Source: an uncultured Panacagrimonas sp. (GTDB taxonomy: Bacteria; Pseudomonadota; Gammaproteobacteria; Nevskiales; Nevskiaceae). From it: a DNA stretch of 17,591 bases. The stretch covers positions 1 through 17,591 of the forward strand of contig CAMLNE010000044.1 in the NCBI GenBank assembly GCA_946481265.1, in the 5' to 3' direction. The notes below the pieces were generated by a model. The model was not told the origin of the DNA. It saw only the letters and a list, made by a program, of their open reading frames with translations, and made no database searches. Below, piece by piece: positions 6,818 to 14,352 of the stretch. Made by a program: the position numbers and the translations under genes. How positions within the stretch are numbered: position 1 is the first letter of the stretch; every line of letters starts with the position of its first letter.

Positions 6818-8085
6818 TGCGCATCTGCCGCGATCGCGGCGGGTTCGTCGTTGCTGGCGCCGAGCGCGCCCCGGTAGATCGCATCCACCTTCGCGGCGAC
6901 GCGCTTCCAGGTGTAGTGGCGATACGCGCGCTGTCGACCAGCCAGCCCCATGGACGCGCACAGGGCCGGATCGGCCTCGAGTTGCGCGAGCTTCCCGGCC
7001 AGCGCGTCGGGATCCTCGGGCGGCACCAGGAAGCCGGTCACGCCGTCCACCACCGTGCTCTGGATGCCGCCGACGCGCGAGCCGATCACCGGCGTGCCGC
7101 AGCTCATCGCCTCCACCGGCGTGATGCCGAAGGGTTCATACCAGGGCGTGGTGACGAAAACATCGCTGGCGCTGTAGAACAGGCGCAGCACGTCGCGCTC
7201 GCGCCGGCCGACGAAGTGCACGCGGTCGGCCACGCCCAGCGTCTCGGCGAGCGCCTGCAGCCGTCCGATCTCGGGCGTCCCCATCGGATTCGGAATTTCC
7301 GAATTGCCACCGACGATGAACAGGCGCGCCCGCGTGCGACCACGATCCCGCAGGCGGGCCAGCGCCCGCACCACATTCGCCACGCCCTTGCGGGGAACCA
7401 GCCGACCGAGCTGGAGAATGCAGAAGTCGTCCGGGTCCCAGCCGAGCAGCGCGCGCGCCCTGGGCCGCGCGAGCGGCGTGAACTCGGCCGGCTCGAAGCC
7501 GCAGGGGACGACGTCGATCTTGCTGGAAGGCGCGCCGTAGAGCTCCTGCAGGTCCGCGCGGTCCTGCGGACATTCGGCCAGGATGCGCTGCGCGTCCCGG
7601 ATCAGCGACTTCTCGATGTCGAAGCGCGAATCGGGAAAGCGATCGGCCTCGTGCTGGTACTGGCGCCGCACCAGGCCCAGCGCATGGAAGGTCATGATCA
7701 GCGGTGCGCCGACCTGCCGCGCGGCATCCCGGGCGGCCAGGCCCGACATGAAGAAGTTGGCATGCACCACGTCGTAGGGCCGGGTCTGGCGCCGGAAGAA
7801 ATCGGACATGAATCCGGCGAACGCCGGCATCACCGGCAGCAGGTCTTCCTTCGGCATCTGCTGCGGAGGGCCCGCCGGCACGTGGATCACGCGCACATGC
7901 GGCTGCCATTGCACGACGTCGGGCAGCAGGCTTCGATCCCTTCGCGTGAACACGTCGACCTGGTGTCCGCGCAGCGCGAACTGTCGGGCGAGGTTCGCCA
8001 CGTAGACGTTCTGGCCGCCGCTATCGACGCTCCCGGGTCGTGCCAGCGGCGATGCGTGCTCACTGACGATCGCGATTCTTCTCAT
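6814..8085 (-). CDS. GT4-family (GT-B fold) glycosyltransferase
   Basis: This is a retaining glycosyltransferase of the GT4 type, 423 residues, expected in the cytoplasm or at the inner membrane face. The N-terminal domain begins with IAIVSEH and the glycine-rich acceptor loop SVDSGGQNVYVANLA (19-33), reminiscent of sucrose-phosphate synthase and MshA-like enzymes. The C-terminal nucleotide-sugar domain has GRLVPRKG (227-234, donor phosphate Arg/Lys) and the E-x7-E motif EPFGITPVE (Glu317 and Glu325), followed by GTPVIGSRVGG. The ATG has AAGGAG 9 nt upstream. The stop overlaps the SDR start as ATGA. Donor and acceptor cannot be read from sequence. The adjoining GmhB-like phosphatase hints at a heptose or related sugar product. 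Confidence 0.92.
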   Translation of the reverse strand: MRRIAIVSEHASPLARPGSVDSGGQNVYVANLARQFALRGHQVDVFTRRDRSLLPDVVQWQPHVRVIHVPAGPPQQMPKEDLLPVMPAFAGFMSDFFRRQTRPYDVVHANFFMSGLAARDAARQVGAPLIMTFHALGLVRRQYQHEADRFPDSRFDIEKSLIRDAQRILAECPQDRADLQELYGAPSSKIDVVPCGFEPAEFTPLARPRARALLGWDPDDFCILQLGRLVPRKGVANVVRALARLRDRGRTRARLFIVGGNSEIPNPMGTPEIGRLQALAETLGVADRVHFVGRRERDVLRLFYSASDVFVTTPWYEPFGITPVEAMSCGTPVIGSRVGGIQSTVVDGVTGFLVPPEDPDALAGKLAQLEADPALCASMGLAGRQRAYRHYTWKRVAAKVDAIYRGALGASNDEPAAIAADAQ

Positions 8086-8179
8086 ATTCCGCTGCTCCTT
8101 CTTCGTTTCGCGGGGAACATCGCCGTGCGCGCAAGGCAGCAGGGCACGTGCCTGTGCGGACCGAAAGCCGTCTGCATCC

Positions 8180-8710
8180 CTATGCGGAAAGGCTCAAGGC
8201 GCCGGCTTCGCGGTGCCGATGCGCTTCGCGCTTCGCTTCGGCGCGAATGAGCATCGCGACACATCCGGCGAGCGCTTCGTCGTATTCGGGAATGGCGCCG
8301 CTGACGGCCACGACGATGCCGTCCAGTGCGACGCTGCCCCACAGCAGGCTCTGGCCGCGGCCGAGACGATGCGGTTCGAGCGTCTGCAGGGCGTGCGAAT
8401 CGCGCTGCCACAGCCAGCTGATCCGGGCTTTTTCCCGGGCCGCGGCGGCGTAATCGAAGTCCCACGCGCCTCGCGGCTTGCCGAAACCCTGTTCAGCCAG
8501 GATCGCGGCATCGAAACCGCCGGCCTGGACCTGCGCCGACGGATCCATGATCGCCAGGTACATCACGCCGCTCTGATTGACGCGGCGGTCGTCGATCACC
8601 GATTCGAAGAGCGGTCGCAGGCGTTGCAGCACCTGCTCGATGGTGGTGGCGCCGATCAGTCCGGCGCCGGCATGCAGCAGAGGCGATGTGTCTGTCGGCG
8701 GCCGGCTCAT
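8180..8710 (-). CDS. Small GlcG/HbpS-like domain protein (tentative)
   Basis: I do not firmly recognise this 176-residue protein. Its centre and end resemble the GlcG/HbpS fold: an AREKARISWLW helix segment at about 87-97, then a VALDGIVVAVSGAIPEYDEALAG stretch (Val126 to Gly148) like the 'dGevvGaigVSGa...qDe' signature of that family. A strand-like MYLAIMDP lies at about 50-57. There is no signal peptide or membrane segment, so it is probably cytoplasmic. HbpS homologues bind heme or corrinoids, but I cannot point to a ligand residue here. The ATG at 8710 lacks a clear ribosome-binding site, though reading-frame quality supports a real gene. It lies 94 bp upstream of the glycosyltransferase on the same strand and may share its transcript. 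Confidence 0.6.
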   Translation of the reverse strand: MSRPPTDTSPLLHAGAGLIGATTIEQVLQRLRPLFESVIDDRRVNQSGVMYLAIMDPSAQVQAGGFDAAILAEQGFGKPRGAWDFDYAAAAREKARISWLWQRDSHALQTLEPHRLGRGQSLLWGSVALDGIVVAVSGAIPEYDEALAGCVAMLIRAEAKREAHRHREAGALSLSA

Positions 8711-9040
8711 GGCGTGCGTCCGACCCCGGCAGCGCGTTCACTGCAGGCTGTGCACGTGCGGGCAGGTGAAGGTTCCAAGCGCAGGGCGAGGCCTGCGAAT
8801 GCGGCGATGTCGGGCATGGGTGAAGCGAAGGATCAGCGAGCCTTCGCGCGGGACCGAAACGCTGTTCCCGGAGCGCACTGCTCGGCGGCGTGCCAGCGCG
8901 CACGCGGACAAGAAGGGCGGCATCGCCGCCGGTGCGCGAGGGGGGCGCCGTGCGCTGTGCGCGCGGGGCGTCAGCGCAGCCTTGCGCGCACAACGCTTCC
9001 GCCGCGGCACATCATCGATGTGCCGCGGCGAGGCGCATCG
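8711..9040. other. 330-bp gene-free stretch
   Basis: No convincing coding sequence lies between the GlcG-like gene and the peptidase stop. Short open frames on both strands are arginine-rich and look like GC-rich noise. It contains the hairpin at 9000-9030 and a smaller inverted repeat, GCGAAGG (8825-8831) against CCTTCGC (8841-8847), with a 9-nt loop. A promoter for the GlcG-like gene is expected here, but I could not place one. Confidence 0.5.
9000..9030 (-). terminator. Perfect 14-bp hairpin after the M13 peptidase, possible terminator
   Basis: Positions 9000-9013 (CGCCGCGGCACATC) pair perfectly with 9017-9030 around a 3-nt ATC loop, starting 11 bp beyond the TAA of the peptidase gene. 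Downstream on the minus strand there is no T-run, so it is not a standard intrinsic terminator. It may stop transcription with help, or protect the 3' end of the mRNA. Confidence 0.45.
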
Positions 9041-11152
9041 TTACCAGATCCGGATGCGCTCCTGCTCCGGGACGTGGAGCGCGTCACCCGGCTGCACCGC
9101 GAATGCCTCGTGGAACGCCGGCACGTTGATGACCACGCCGTTGCAGCGGTACTCGCTCGGTGCATGCGGATCGGTCTTGAGGCGGTTGATCAGGTTTTCC
9201 TCGCGGTACAGCCGGCGCCAGGCCTGGGCCCAGCCGAGGAAGAAGCGCTGATCCGCCGACAGGCCCTCGATCACCGGTCCGGGCTTGCCCTCAAGCGAAA
9301 GCAGGTAGGCGCGGTGCGCGATGCTCAGGCCGCCCAGGTCCGCGATGTTCTCGCCCAGGGTGAAGCGGCCGTTGACGTGGTAGCCCGGGACCGGCTCGTA
9401 TGCGTCGTACTGCGCGGCGAGGCGTGCCCCAAGCGCGTCGAAACGCGCGCGGTCCTCGGCCGTCCACCACATGCGCAGGTTGCCGTCGCCGTCGTACTGC
9501 GAGCCCTTGTCGTCGAAGCCGTGGCTGATCTCGTGGCCGATCACCGCGCCGATCGCACCGTAGTTGACCGCGTCCTCCGCCTCCACGTTGAAGAACGGTG
9601 GCTGCAGGATGGCGGCGGGGAAGACGATCTCGTTCTTCTCGCCGCTGTAGTAGGCATTGACCGTCTGCGGCGTCATGCCCCATTCCTCGCGGTCGATCGG
9701 CTTGCCCAGCTTGTCGATGTCGCGCGCGTATTCGAACTCGGCGGCGCGACGCTGGTTGGCCAGCGCCTCGTCGGCGACCACTTCGAGCGCGGTGTAGTCG
9801 CGCCAGCGGTTCGGGTAGCCGATCTTGGTGTTGAAGCGCGACAGCTTCTCGCGCGCGGCCTTCTTGGTCTCGGCGCTCATCCACTCGAGTTCGTCGATCG
9901 ACTGACCGTAGGCACGCAGCAGGTTGGCTACCAGCGCCTCCATGCGCGCCTTGTTCTGTGCCGGAAAGTGACGCGCGACGTAGATCTGGCCGACCGCCTC
10001 GCCGAGGGATTGCTCGACCATGCCCACGCCGCGCTTCCAGCGTGGCTGGATTTCCTCGATCCCGTTGAGGGTGCGGCCGTAGAACTGGAAGTTCTGGTCG
10101 ACGAAGGCGCGCGGCAGCACCTCGGCGCGCGCGTTCAGCACCTGCCACTTCAGGTAGGTCTTCCAGTTGGCCAACGGCTCGGACTTGAGCAGCCGGCCGA
10201 GTTCGCGCACATAGCTGGGCTGGCTGATCAGGATGGTCTCCAGTTCGCCGTAGCCGGTCGCCTCGAGGTAGCGCGGCCAGTCGATCTGCGGCGCCAGGCC
10301 GGCCAGCTTGGCGACCGGGAAGGGGTTGTAGCGCTTGACCGGGTCGCGCAGATCCACCTTGTCCCACTGGTGGCGCGCCAGCCGCGTCTCCAGCGCGAGC
10401 ACGGTGTCCGCGTCCTTCTTCGGATCCGGGCTGTCCGCCAGTTCCGCCATGCGCTCGACGTGCTGGCGGAAGGCCTCGCGCAGCGCCGTGAACTTCTCGT
10501 CCCGGATCAGGTAGAAGTCGCGGTTGGGCAGCGACAGCCCGCTCTGCGTGAAGTCGCCCGCGTAGCGTGTCGCGTCCTTGGCGTCCTGGTGCACGTAGGC
10601 GGCCAGCGGCACCTTCACCCCGCTGCGATAGAGCTGCGCCATCAGCAGCGGCAACTCGCTGCGGCGGGTCAGCGCGTCGATGGCGGCGAACTCGGACTGG
10701 ATCGGCTCGAGCCCGAGGTGCTCGATGCGCAACTCGTCCATGAAGCTCGCGTAGGTGTCGCCGACCTTCTGCTCGACGCTGCCGACGACGCGCTGCTCGC
10801 GCGAGGCCAGTTCCTCGATGATCACGCGCAGCTGCGCCTCGGCGGTATCGGACAGCGCGGTGAAGGCGCCGTAGCTCGACTTGTCGGCGGGAATGCGGGT
10901 CGTGGCCAGCCACTTGCCGTTCGCTGCGCGGTAGAGATCGTCCTGCCGGCGCACCGCCGGATCGAAATTCGCCTGCTCGATGCCCGAGACCGGTACCGAT
11001 GCCAGGGGCTGCGCCGGTGCCGGTCTGGCTGCCGCTGTCGATGCAGGTGCCGGTGCCAGGGCGGGCGCCGCCGGCTCTTCCGCGACGGGGCCGTGCGTGC
11101 AGGAGGCCAGCAGCAGGAGCGGGGCAGCAAAAACGGGCAGGAAGGATTTCAA
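9041..11152 (-). CDS. M13-family (neprilysin/PepO-like) zinc metallopeptidase, predicted lipoprotein
   Basis: This is a 703-residue M13 endopeptidase, the normal family length. Zinc ligands are in HEISH (540-544) and the downstream glutamate in GENIADLGG (Glu601), with Asp605 in the ENIAD motif. The substrate-binding NAYYSGEKNEIVFPA segment lies upstream of the HExxH, and the C-terminal domain holds GWAQAWR and RCNGVVINVPAF. There is no ATG. TTG at 11152, with GGAG 6 nt upstream, gives a lipoprotein signal: MKSF, a hydrophobic run, then lipobox LASC with Cys18 as the lipid-modified residue. An alanine/proline linker follows. The enzyme therefore probably sits lipid-anchored in the periplasm or outer membrane and cleaves small peptides. 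It follows the NUDIX gene by 47 bp on the same strand and ends before a strong hairpin. Confidence 0.94.
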   Translation of the reverse strand: MKSFLPVFAAPLLLLASCTHGPVAEEPAAPALAPAPASTAAARPAPAQPLASVPVSGIEQANFDPAVRRQDDLYRAANGKWLATTRIPADKSSYGAFTALSDTAEAQLRVIIEELASREQRVVGSVEQKVGDTYASFMDELRIEHLGLEPIQSEFAAIDALTRRSELPLLMAQLYRSGVKVPLAAYVHQDAKDATRYAGDFTQSGLSLPNRDFYLIRDEKFTALREAFRQHVERMAELADSPDPKKDADTVLALETRLARHQWDKVDLRDPVKRYNPFPVAKLAGLAPQIDWPRYLEATGYGELETILISQPSYVRELGRLLKSEPLANWKTYLKWQVLNARAEVLPRAFVDQNFQFYGRTLNGIEEIQPRWKRGVGMVEQSLGEAVGQIYVARHFPAQNKARMEALVANLLRAYGQSIDELEWMSAETKKAAREKLSRFNTKIGYPNRWRDYTALEVVADEALANQRRAAEFEYARDIDKLGKPIDREEWGMTPQTVNAYYSGEKNEIVFPAAILQPPFFNVEAEDAVNYGAIGAVIGHEISHGFDDKGSQYDGDGNLRMWWTAEDRARFDALGARLAAQYDAYEPVPGYHVNGRFTLGENIADLGGLSIAHRAYLLSLEGKPGPVIEGLSADQRFFLGWAQAWRRLYREENLINRLKTDPHAPSEYRCNGVVINVPAFHEAFAVQPGDALHVPEQERIRIW

Positions 11153-11199
11153 GGCGGGCTCCGCGGGCTCGTCGATGGGAGAAGAAACAGGAAAGGGCT

Positions 11200-11730
11200 T
11201 CAGCGGGAGGCGAAATACAGGGCGATGTAGATGCGCGGGTCGATCAGCACGCCGCGTGCGGCCTGGGCCTGCAGCCAGCCCTCGATGCCGGCGAGCGGGA
11301 CCACGTGCACCGTGATGTCTTCTCCGTCCACGCCGCCGCCCGGGCCGACGCGGCGCAGCCCGCAGACCTGCGTGAACCAGCTGATCTCGTCGGTCATGCC
11401 GGCGGCGACCGGGCCGTGGCACAGCGCGCGCGTGTGCGTGCCGGTGAAACCGGTCTCTTCTTCGAGTTCACGCAGCGCCGAGCGTTCCGCCGATTCGCCG
11501 GCGGTCTGCGCGCTGTCACCGATGATGCCGGCCGGCAGTTCGATCGCGCGCCGGTGCAGGGGGATGCGGTACTGCTCGACAAGCACCAGTTCGCGGACCT
11601 CGGTGATGGCCACGATGAATCCCGCGCCGCTGGCACGCTGTCGTCGCACGTACTCCCAGTGGCCGTCGCGCAACAACTGGAGGAACTGTCCGTCGTGGAG
11701 CGTGCGCGGCGCGGAAGGAGGCGTGGTCAT
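11200..11730 (-). CDS. NUDIX hydrolase, ADP-ribose pyrophosphatase-like
   Basis: This 176-residue protein carries a NUDIX box ending in RELEEETGF (87-95), with Glu79 exactly seven residues before Arg87 and catalytic glutamates at 88, 91 and 92. The preceding ELPAGIIGD is typical of ADP-ribose pyrophosphatases, so the likely reaction is hydrolysis of ADP-ribose or a related nucleotide sugar. One oddity is that ten residues, not five, separate Gly68 of PAG from Glu79, a small insertion at the front of the box. The start ATG lacks an obvious ribosome-binding site. It lies 218 bp divergent from rlmJ and 47 bp upstream of the M13 peptidase, with which it may be co-transcribed. Substrate is inferred from family resemblance. 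Confidence 0.87.
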   Translation of the reverse strand: MTTPPSAPRTLHDGQFLQLLRDGHWEYVRRQRASGAGFIVAITEVRELVLVEQYRIPLHRRAIELPAGIIGDSAQTAGESAERSALRELEEETGFTGTHTRALCHGPVAAGMTDEISWFTQVCGLRRVGPGGGVDGEDITVHVVPLAGIEGWLQAQAARGVLIDPRIYIALYFASR

Positions 11731-11948
11731 CAGAAGTCGATCGGGATCCAGGGAGGCGAGGATGGAGTATCGCGCGCGATCGCGGCGCGGAGAAACCGGC
11801 GGTGATCGATGATCGCGCGATCGGCCTGACGCGATTCCGGTCGCATGGCATGCTGATCACCGAGGAACCCTCCGGGTCCCGATTCCCATCCATCCCCATA
11901 GACCTTGCGAACGCCACGCCGCGGCGATGCGCCGCAGGATGCGCCGAC

Positions 11949-12782
11949 ATGCACTATCGACACGCCTTCCACGCGGGCAACTTCGCCGACGTCTTCAAGC
12001 ATGTGCTGCTGGTCGGCCTGCTGCAGGCGCTGAGCCGCAAGGACAAGCCCTGGTGCTACCTGGACACGCACGCCGGCGCGGGGTCGTACGACCTGGCTTC
12101 CGACGATGCGGACCGCACCGGGGAGTGGCGCGACGGTGTCGGCCGGCTGCAGCCGGATGCCGCAGCGCCGGCCATGGTCGGCCGCTACCTCGAGCTGCTG
12201 GCCTGGCCCGGGCAGGGCAGTGACCAGTGCATCCTGCGCCACAGCCGCGTCTATCCGGGATCGCCCGCCCTGGCCGCGAAGCTGGCACGGCCGGGCGATC
12301 GCGTGGTGTGCTGCGAGCATGAGCCGGAGATCGCGGCGCAGCTGCGGGCGCATGTTCCGACGGCCCAGGTCCACGTGCGCGACGGTTACGAAGCGCACGG
12401 CCTGCTGCCGCCGCGCGAGAAGCGCGGCCTGATGCTGCTGGATCCGCCGTTCGAATCGCGTGCCGAGTTCGAGCGGGCGCACGCCCTGCTGGTGCAGGCG
12501 GCATCGCGATTCGCGACCGGCATCCACGCCTTCTGGTATCCGCTCAAGAACCGCCACGAGGCCGATCGCACGGTGCGCCGCATCCAGCGTGACACGGCCT
12601 GCCCGAGCCTGAACTGCACGCTGGAGAACGGTGCGCCCGGCGAGGGGCAGATGCGCGGCTGCGGCCTGCTGGTCCTCAATCCACCTTTCGGCTTCGCCGA
12701 CGAGGCGCGCGCCGCGCTCGCCTGGATCACGCCCCGGCTCGCGCAGGGACCGCGACCACTGTGGACGGTCGAGGTCGGCTGA
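11949..12782 (+). CDS. rlmJ: RlmJ, 23S rRNA (adenine2030-N6)-methyltransferase
   Basis: RlmJ uses S-adenosylmethionine to methylate N6 of A2030 in 23S rRNA. The 277-residue protein shows the signature N-terminus MHYRHAFHAGNFADVFKH, which forms a gate over the active site. It also has the SAM-binding YLDTHAGAGSYDL (37-49) and the catalytic DPPF (165-168; DPPY in E. coli RlmJ, where Asp164 is essential). A C-terminal LNPPFG (243-248) matches the family. The ATG at 11949 has AGGA about 9 nt upstream, and the signature begins right at it, so longer starts are unlikely. It is transcribed alone, divergent from the NUDIX gene and followed by the tandem-repeat block. A Tyr-to-Phe change at the fourth position of the catalytic motif is common in N6-adenine methyltransferases. 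Confidence 0.95.
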   Translation: MHYRHAFHAGNFADVFKHVLLVGLLQALSRKDKPWCYLDTHAGAGSYDLASDDADRTGEWRDGVGRLQPDAAAPAMVGRYLELLAWPGQGSDQCILRHSRVYPGSPALAAKLARPGDRVVCCEHEPEIAAQLRAHVPTAQVHVRDGYEAHGLLPPREKRGLMLLDPPFESRAEFERAHALLVQAASRFATGIHAFWYPLKNRHEADRTVRRIQRDTACPSLNCTLENGAPGEGQMRGCGLLVLNPPFGFADEARAALAWITPRLAQGPRPLWTVEVG

Positions 12783-12814
12783 GCGGCTTCGGCTCAAGGG
12801 CCGCCGCAGGCTTT

Positions 12815-12843
12815 CCGGTCCCGGTCCCGGTCCCGGTCCCGGT
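12815..12843. repeat. Hexanucleotide tandem repeat (CCGGTC, about 4.8 copies)
   Basis: Four full CCGGTC units and a fifth lacking its last base run head to tail in the space between rlmJ and the ompA terminator. The final GGT is shared with the first unit of the next repeat block. It is noncoding on both strands as far as I can judge. Confidence 0.95.
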
Positions 12844-12881
12844 AGCAGGTAGCAGGTAGCAGGTAGCAGGTAGCAGGTAGC
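12841..12881. repeat. Heptanucleotide tandem repeat (GGTAGCA, five copies plus a partial)
   Basis: Five perfect GGTAGCA units are followed by GGTAGC, directly joined to the hexamer array. On the minus strand the unit reads TGCTACC. Perfect identity of all copies suggests recent expansion by slippage. It lies 32 bp after rlmJ begins its 3' intergenic space and about 57 bp before the ompA terminator T-run. Confidence 0.95.
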
Positions 12882-12937
12882 GCGCAGCGGCGGCGCACCC
12901 GGTCACCCGTTGAAAGCAACAGCCCTGCATGCGACCC

Positions 12938-12968
12938 AAAAAAAGGAGCCGCGCTTTCGCGCGGCTCC
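12938..12968 (-). terminator. Intrinsic terminator of the ompA-family gene
   Basis: On the minus strand GGAGCCGCGC (12968-12959) pairs perfectly with GCGCGGCTCC (12954-12945) around a GAAA tetraloop, followed at once by seven T (12944-12938). It starts 34 bp after the stop codon of the ompA-family gene. This is a textbook Rho-independent terminator. Confidence 0.95.
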
Positions 12969-13002
12969 GATGAAGCTTGCTACTGGTCGCTGACGGCGCT
13001 GC

Positions 13003-14286
13003 TTACGGAGCGACTTCCTCGGCGGGCGCGTCGGCTGCCGGGGCTTCGTCCACGGCGGGCGCCGCATCGGCTGCCGGGGCAACCTCGGTGGAACCTCCCG
13101 TGATCTTCAGCTCGACGCGACGGTTGAGCTCGCGCCCCTCGTCGGTCTCGTTGTCGGCCACCGGCTGGCTCTCGCCGTAACCGACCGAGGTCATGCGATT
13201 CGCATCGATGTCCTTGCCGATCAGGTACTGACGGACCGAAGCCGCACGACGCTCGGACAGCGCCTGGTTGTACTCGTCGCTGCCCCGCGAGTCGGTGTGG
13301 CCGCCCAGTTCGACGGTCACGGACGGCACCTTGTTGAGGGCGTCGGTCACGTCATCCAGGATGGTCTTCGCGTTCGAGGTCAGGCGCGACTTGTCGTACT
13401 CGAAGTTCACGCCGCGCAGCACGATCTTGTCGCCTGCGGCGCAACCTTCCAGCGTGACCGGCTGGCCCGGCTCAGGCGTCTTGCACTCCTTCTTCGGCAG
13501 CGGGCAACCGACTTCGTTGACCGGCTCGCCGGCAGGCGTGCCCGGGCACTGGTCGAGATCGTCGGTGACACCGTCACCGTCGCTATCCACCGGCGCCGCG
13601 GCGGGCACCACTTCCACCGGCTCCGGCTCGGGCGGCGGCGGCGGGGTGGCCTGCGCACCGATCGGGATCAGCACGCCGAGGTTGGTGATGACGTCGCCGA
13701 AATCGTCCGCGTCCGCGCCGCCCAGTTCGGGCTTGTCGTGGAAATCCATGCGGTACACGGTTTCGATGCGGATGCTGCCCTGGTGCAGGATGTCGAACGG
13801 ACCGTACAGGAAGCCCAGACCGGCGCTGCCCAGGATGGTGTCGTAGTCCTTGTCGTCACGCGGATCCAGCAGGGTGGGCGCCGGGTGCTTCTTCGCATCG
13901 CCGTAGTGCGCGCCGATGATCGCGTAGATGTTGCGCGACACCGGGCCGGTGAACGGGAAGATCAGGCCCGAGACGCCGACGCTCATCATCTCGAGGGCGT
14001 CCGCGCCGTTGCCGACGTGGTGCTCCTGCATGAAGGCGCTGATTTCGGCCATGAAGAAGGGCGAGAACTGCTTGCCGATGGCGACGCCGCCGCCCCAGCC
14101 ATCATCCGTCTGGCGCTTGCTGTCCTCCCAGACATGCGAGCCCATCGGCGAGATGTAGAAACGATCGGTAACGGCCCCCTTGGCGCTCGAAAGATCGGGG
14201 CCCGGGCCGCTCCCATCGACCTGCGCGAACGCAGGGACCGCGGACATGGCAGCGAGCACGGCGCTCGCAAGGGCAACTTTTTTCAT
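13003..14286 (-). CDS. OmpA-family outer-membrane protein (beta-barrel, TSP3-like linker, OmpA_C domain)
   Basis: This is an outer-membrane protein that links the membrane to peptidoglycan. The 427-residue product starts with a clear signal peptide (cleavage after AFA, residue 21). A beta-barrel region at about 40-212 is rich in alternating strands and glycine. A PPPPPEPEPVE linker (215-225) leads to a calcium-binding TSP3-like DSDGDGVTDDLDQCPGTPAG (234-253) with paired cysteines (247, 261, 268, 282). The OmpA_C peptidoglycan-binding domain (about 287-396) has GHTDSRGSDEYNQALSERRA, with Asp332 and Arg347 in the diaminopimelate-binding positions. An Ala/Glu/Pro/Asp-rich tail (about 400-427) follows the domain, which is unusual for OmpA. 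The ATG has a strong GGAGGGGAG ribosome-binding site. It is a single-gene unit between a TATAAT promoter and an intrinsic terminator, consistent with high expression. Confidence 0.93.
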   Translation of the reverse strand: MKKVALASAVLAAMSAVPAFAQVDGSGPGPDLSSAKGAVTDRFYISPMGSHVWEDSKRQTDDGWGGGVAIGKQFSPFFMAEISAFMQEHHVGNGADALEMMSVGVSGLIFPFTGPVSRNIYAIIGAHYGDAKKHPAPTLLDPRDDKDYDTILGSAGLGFLYGPFDILHQGSIRIETVYRMDFHDKPELGGADADDFGDVITNLGVLIPIGAQATPPPPPEPEPVEVVPAAAPVDSDGDGVTDDLDQCPGTPAGEPVNEVGCPLPKKECKTPEPGQPVTLEGCAAGDKIVLRGVNFEYDKSRLTSNAKTILDDVTDALNKVPSVTVELGGHTDSRGSDEYNQALSERRAASVRQYLIGKDIDANRMTSVGYGESQPVADNETDEGRELNRRVELKITGGSTEVAPAADAAPAVDEAPAADAPAEEVAP

Positions 14287-14346
14287 TGACTCCCCTCCTG
14301 AAGACTGAATAAGCCGGAATAGTTTATTGACGTGAACGGCCGCGGG

Positions 14347-14352
14347 ATTATA
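14347..14352 (-). promoter_or_regulatory. -10 element (TATAAT) of the ompA-family gene
   Basis: A perfect TATAAT on the minus strand lies 60 bp upstream of the ATG, giving a predicted leader of about 50 nt. No good TTGACA-like -35 is visible at 16-18 bp spacing. The surrounding leader is AT-rich compared with the region. Confidence 0.6.

Noticed and set aside
8738..9010. A 90-codon minus-strand gene in the gap before the GlcG-like gene
   Set aside because: Arg/Ala/Pro-rich composition typical of noncoding GC-rich DNA, and its start lies inside the hairpin.
8213..11230. A 1005-codon open frame on the plus strand opposite the M13 peptidase
   Set aside because: It is antisense to a complete metallopeptidase with all motifs, its product is a Val/Arg/Leu/Ala-rich shadow without domains, and long antisense frames are expected in GC-rich coding DNA.
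11730..12797. A 355-codon minus-strand frame whose TGA touches the NUDIX ATG
   Set aside because: It is the antisense shadow of rlmJ, which has an unmistakable signature; the stop/start contact is coincidence.
12727..12939. Small minus-strand gene encoding a Thr-Gly and Tyr-Leu-Leu-Pro repeat protein
   Set aside because: The repeats are just the translated tandem DNA repeats; there is no ribosome-binding site, and the frame runs into rlmJ.
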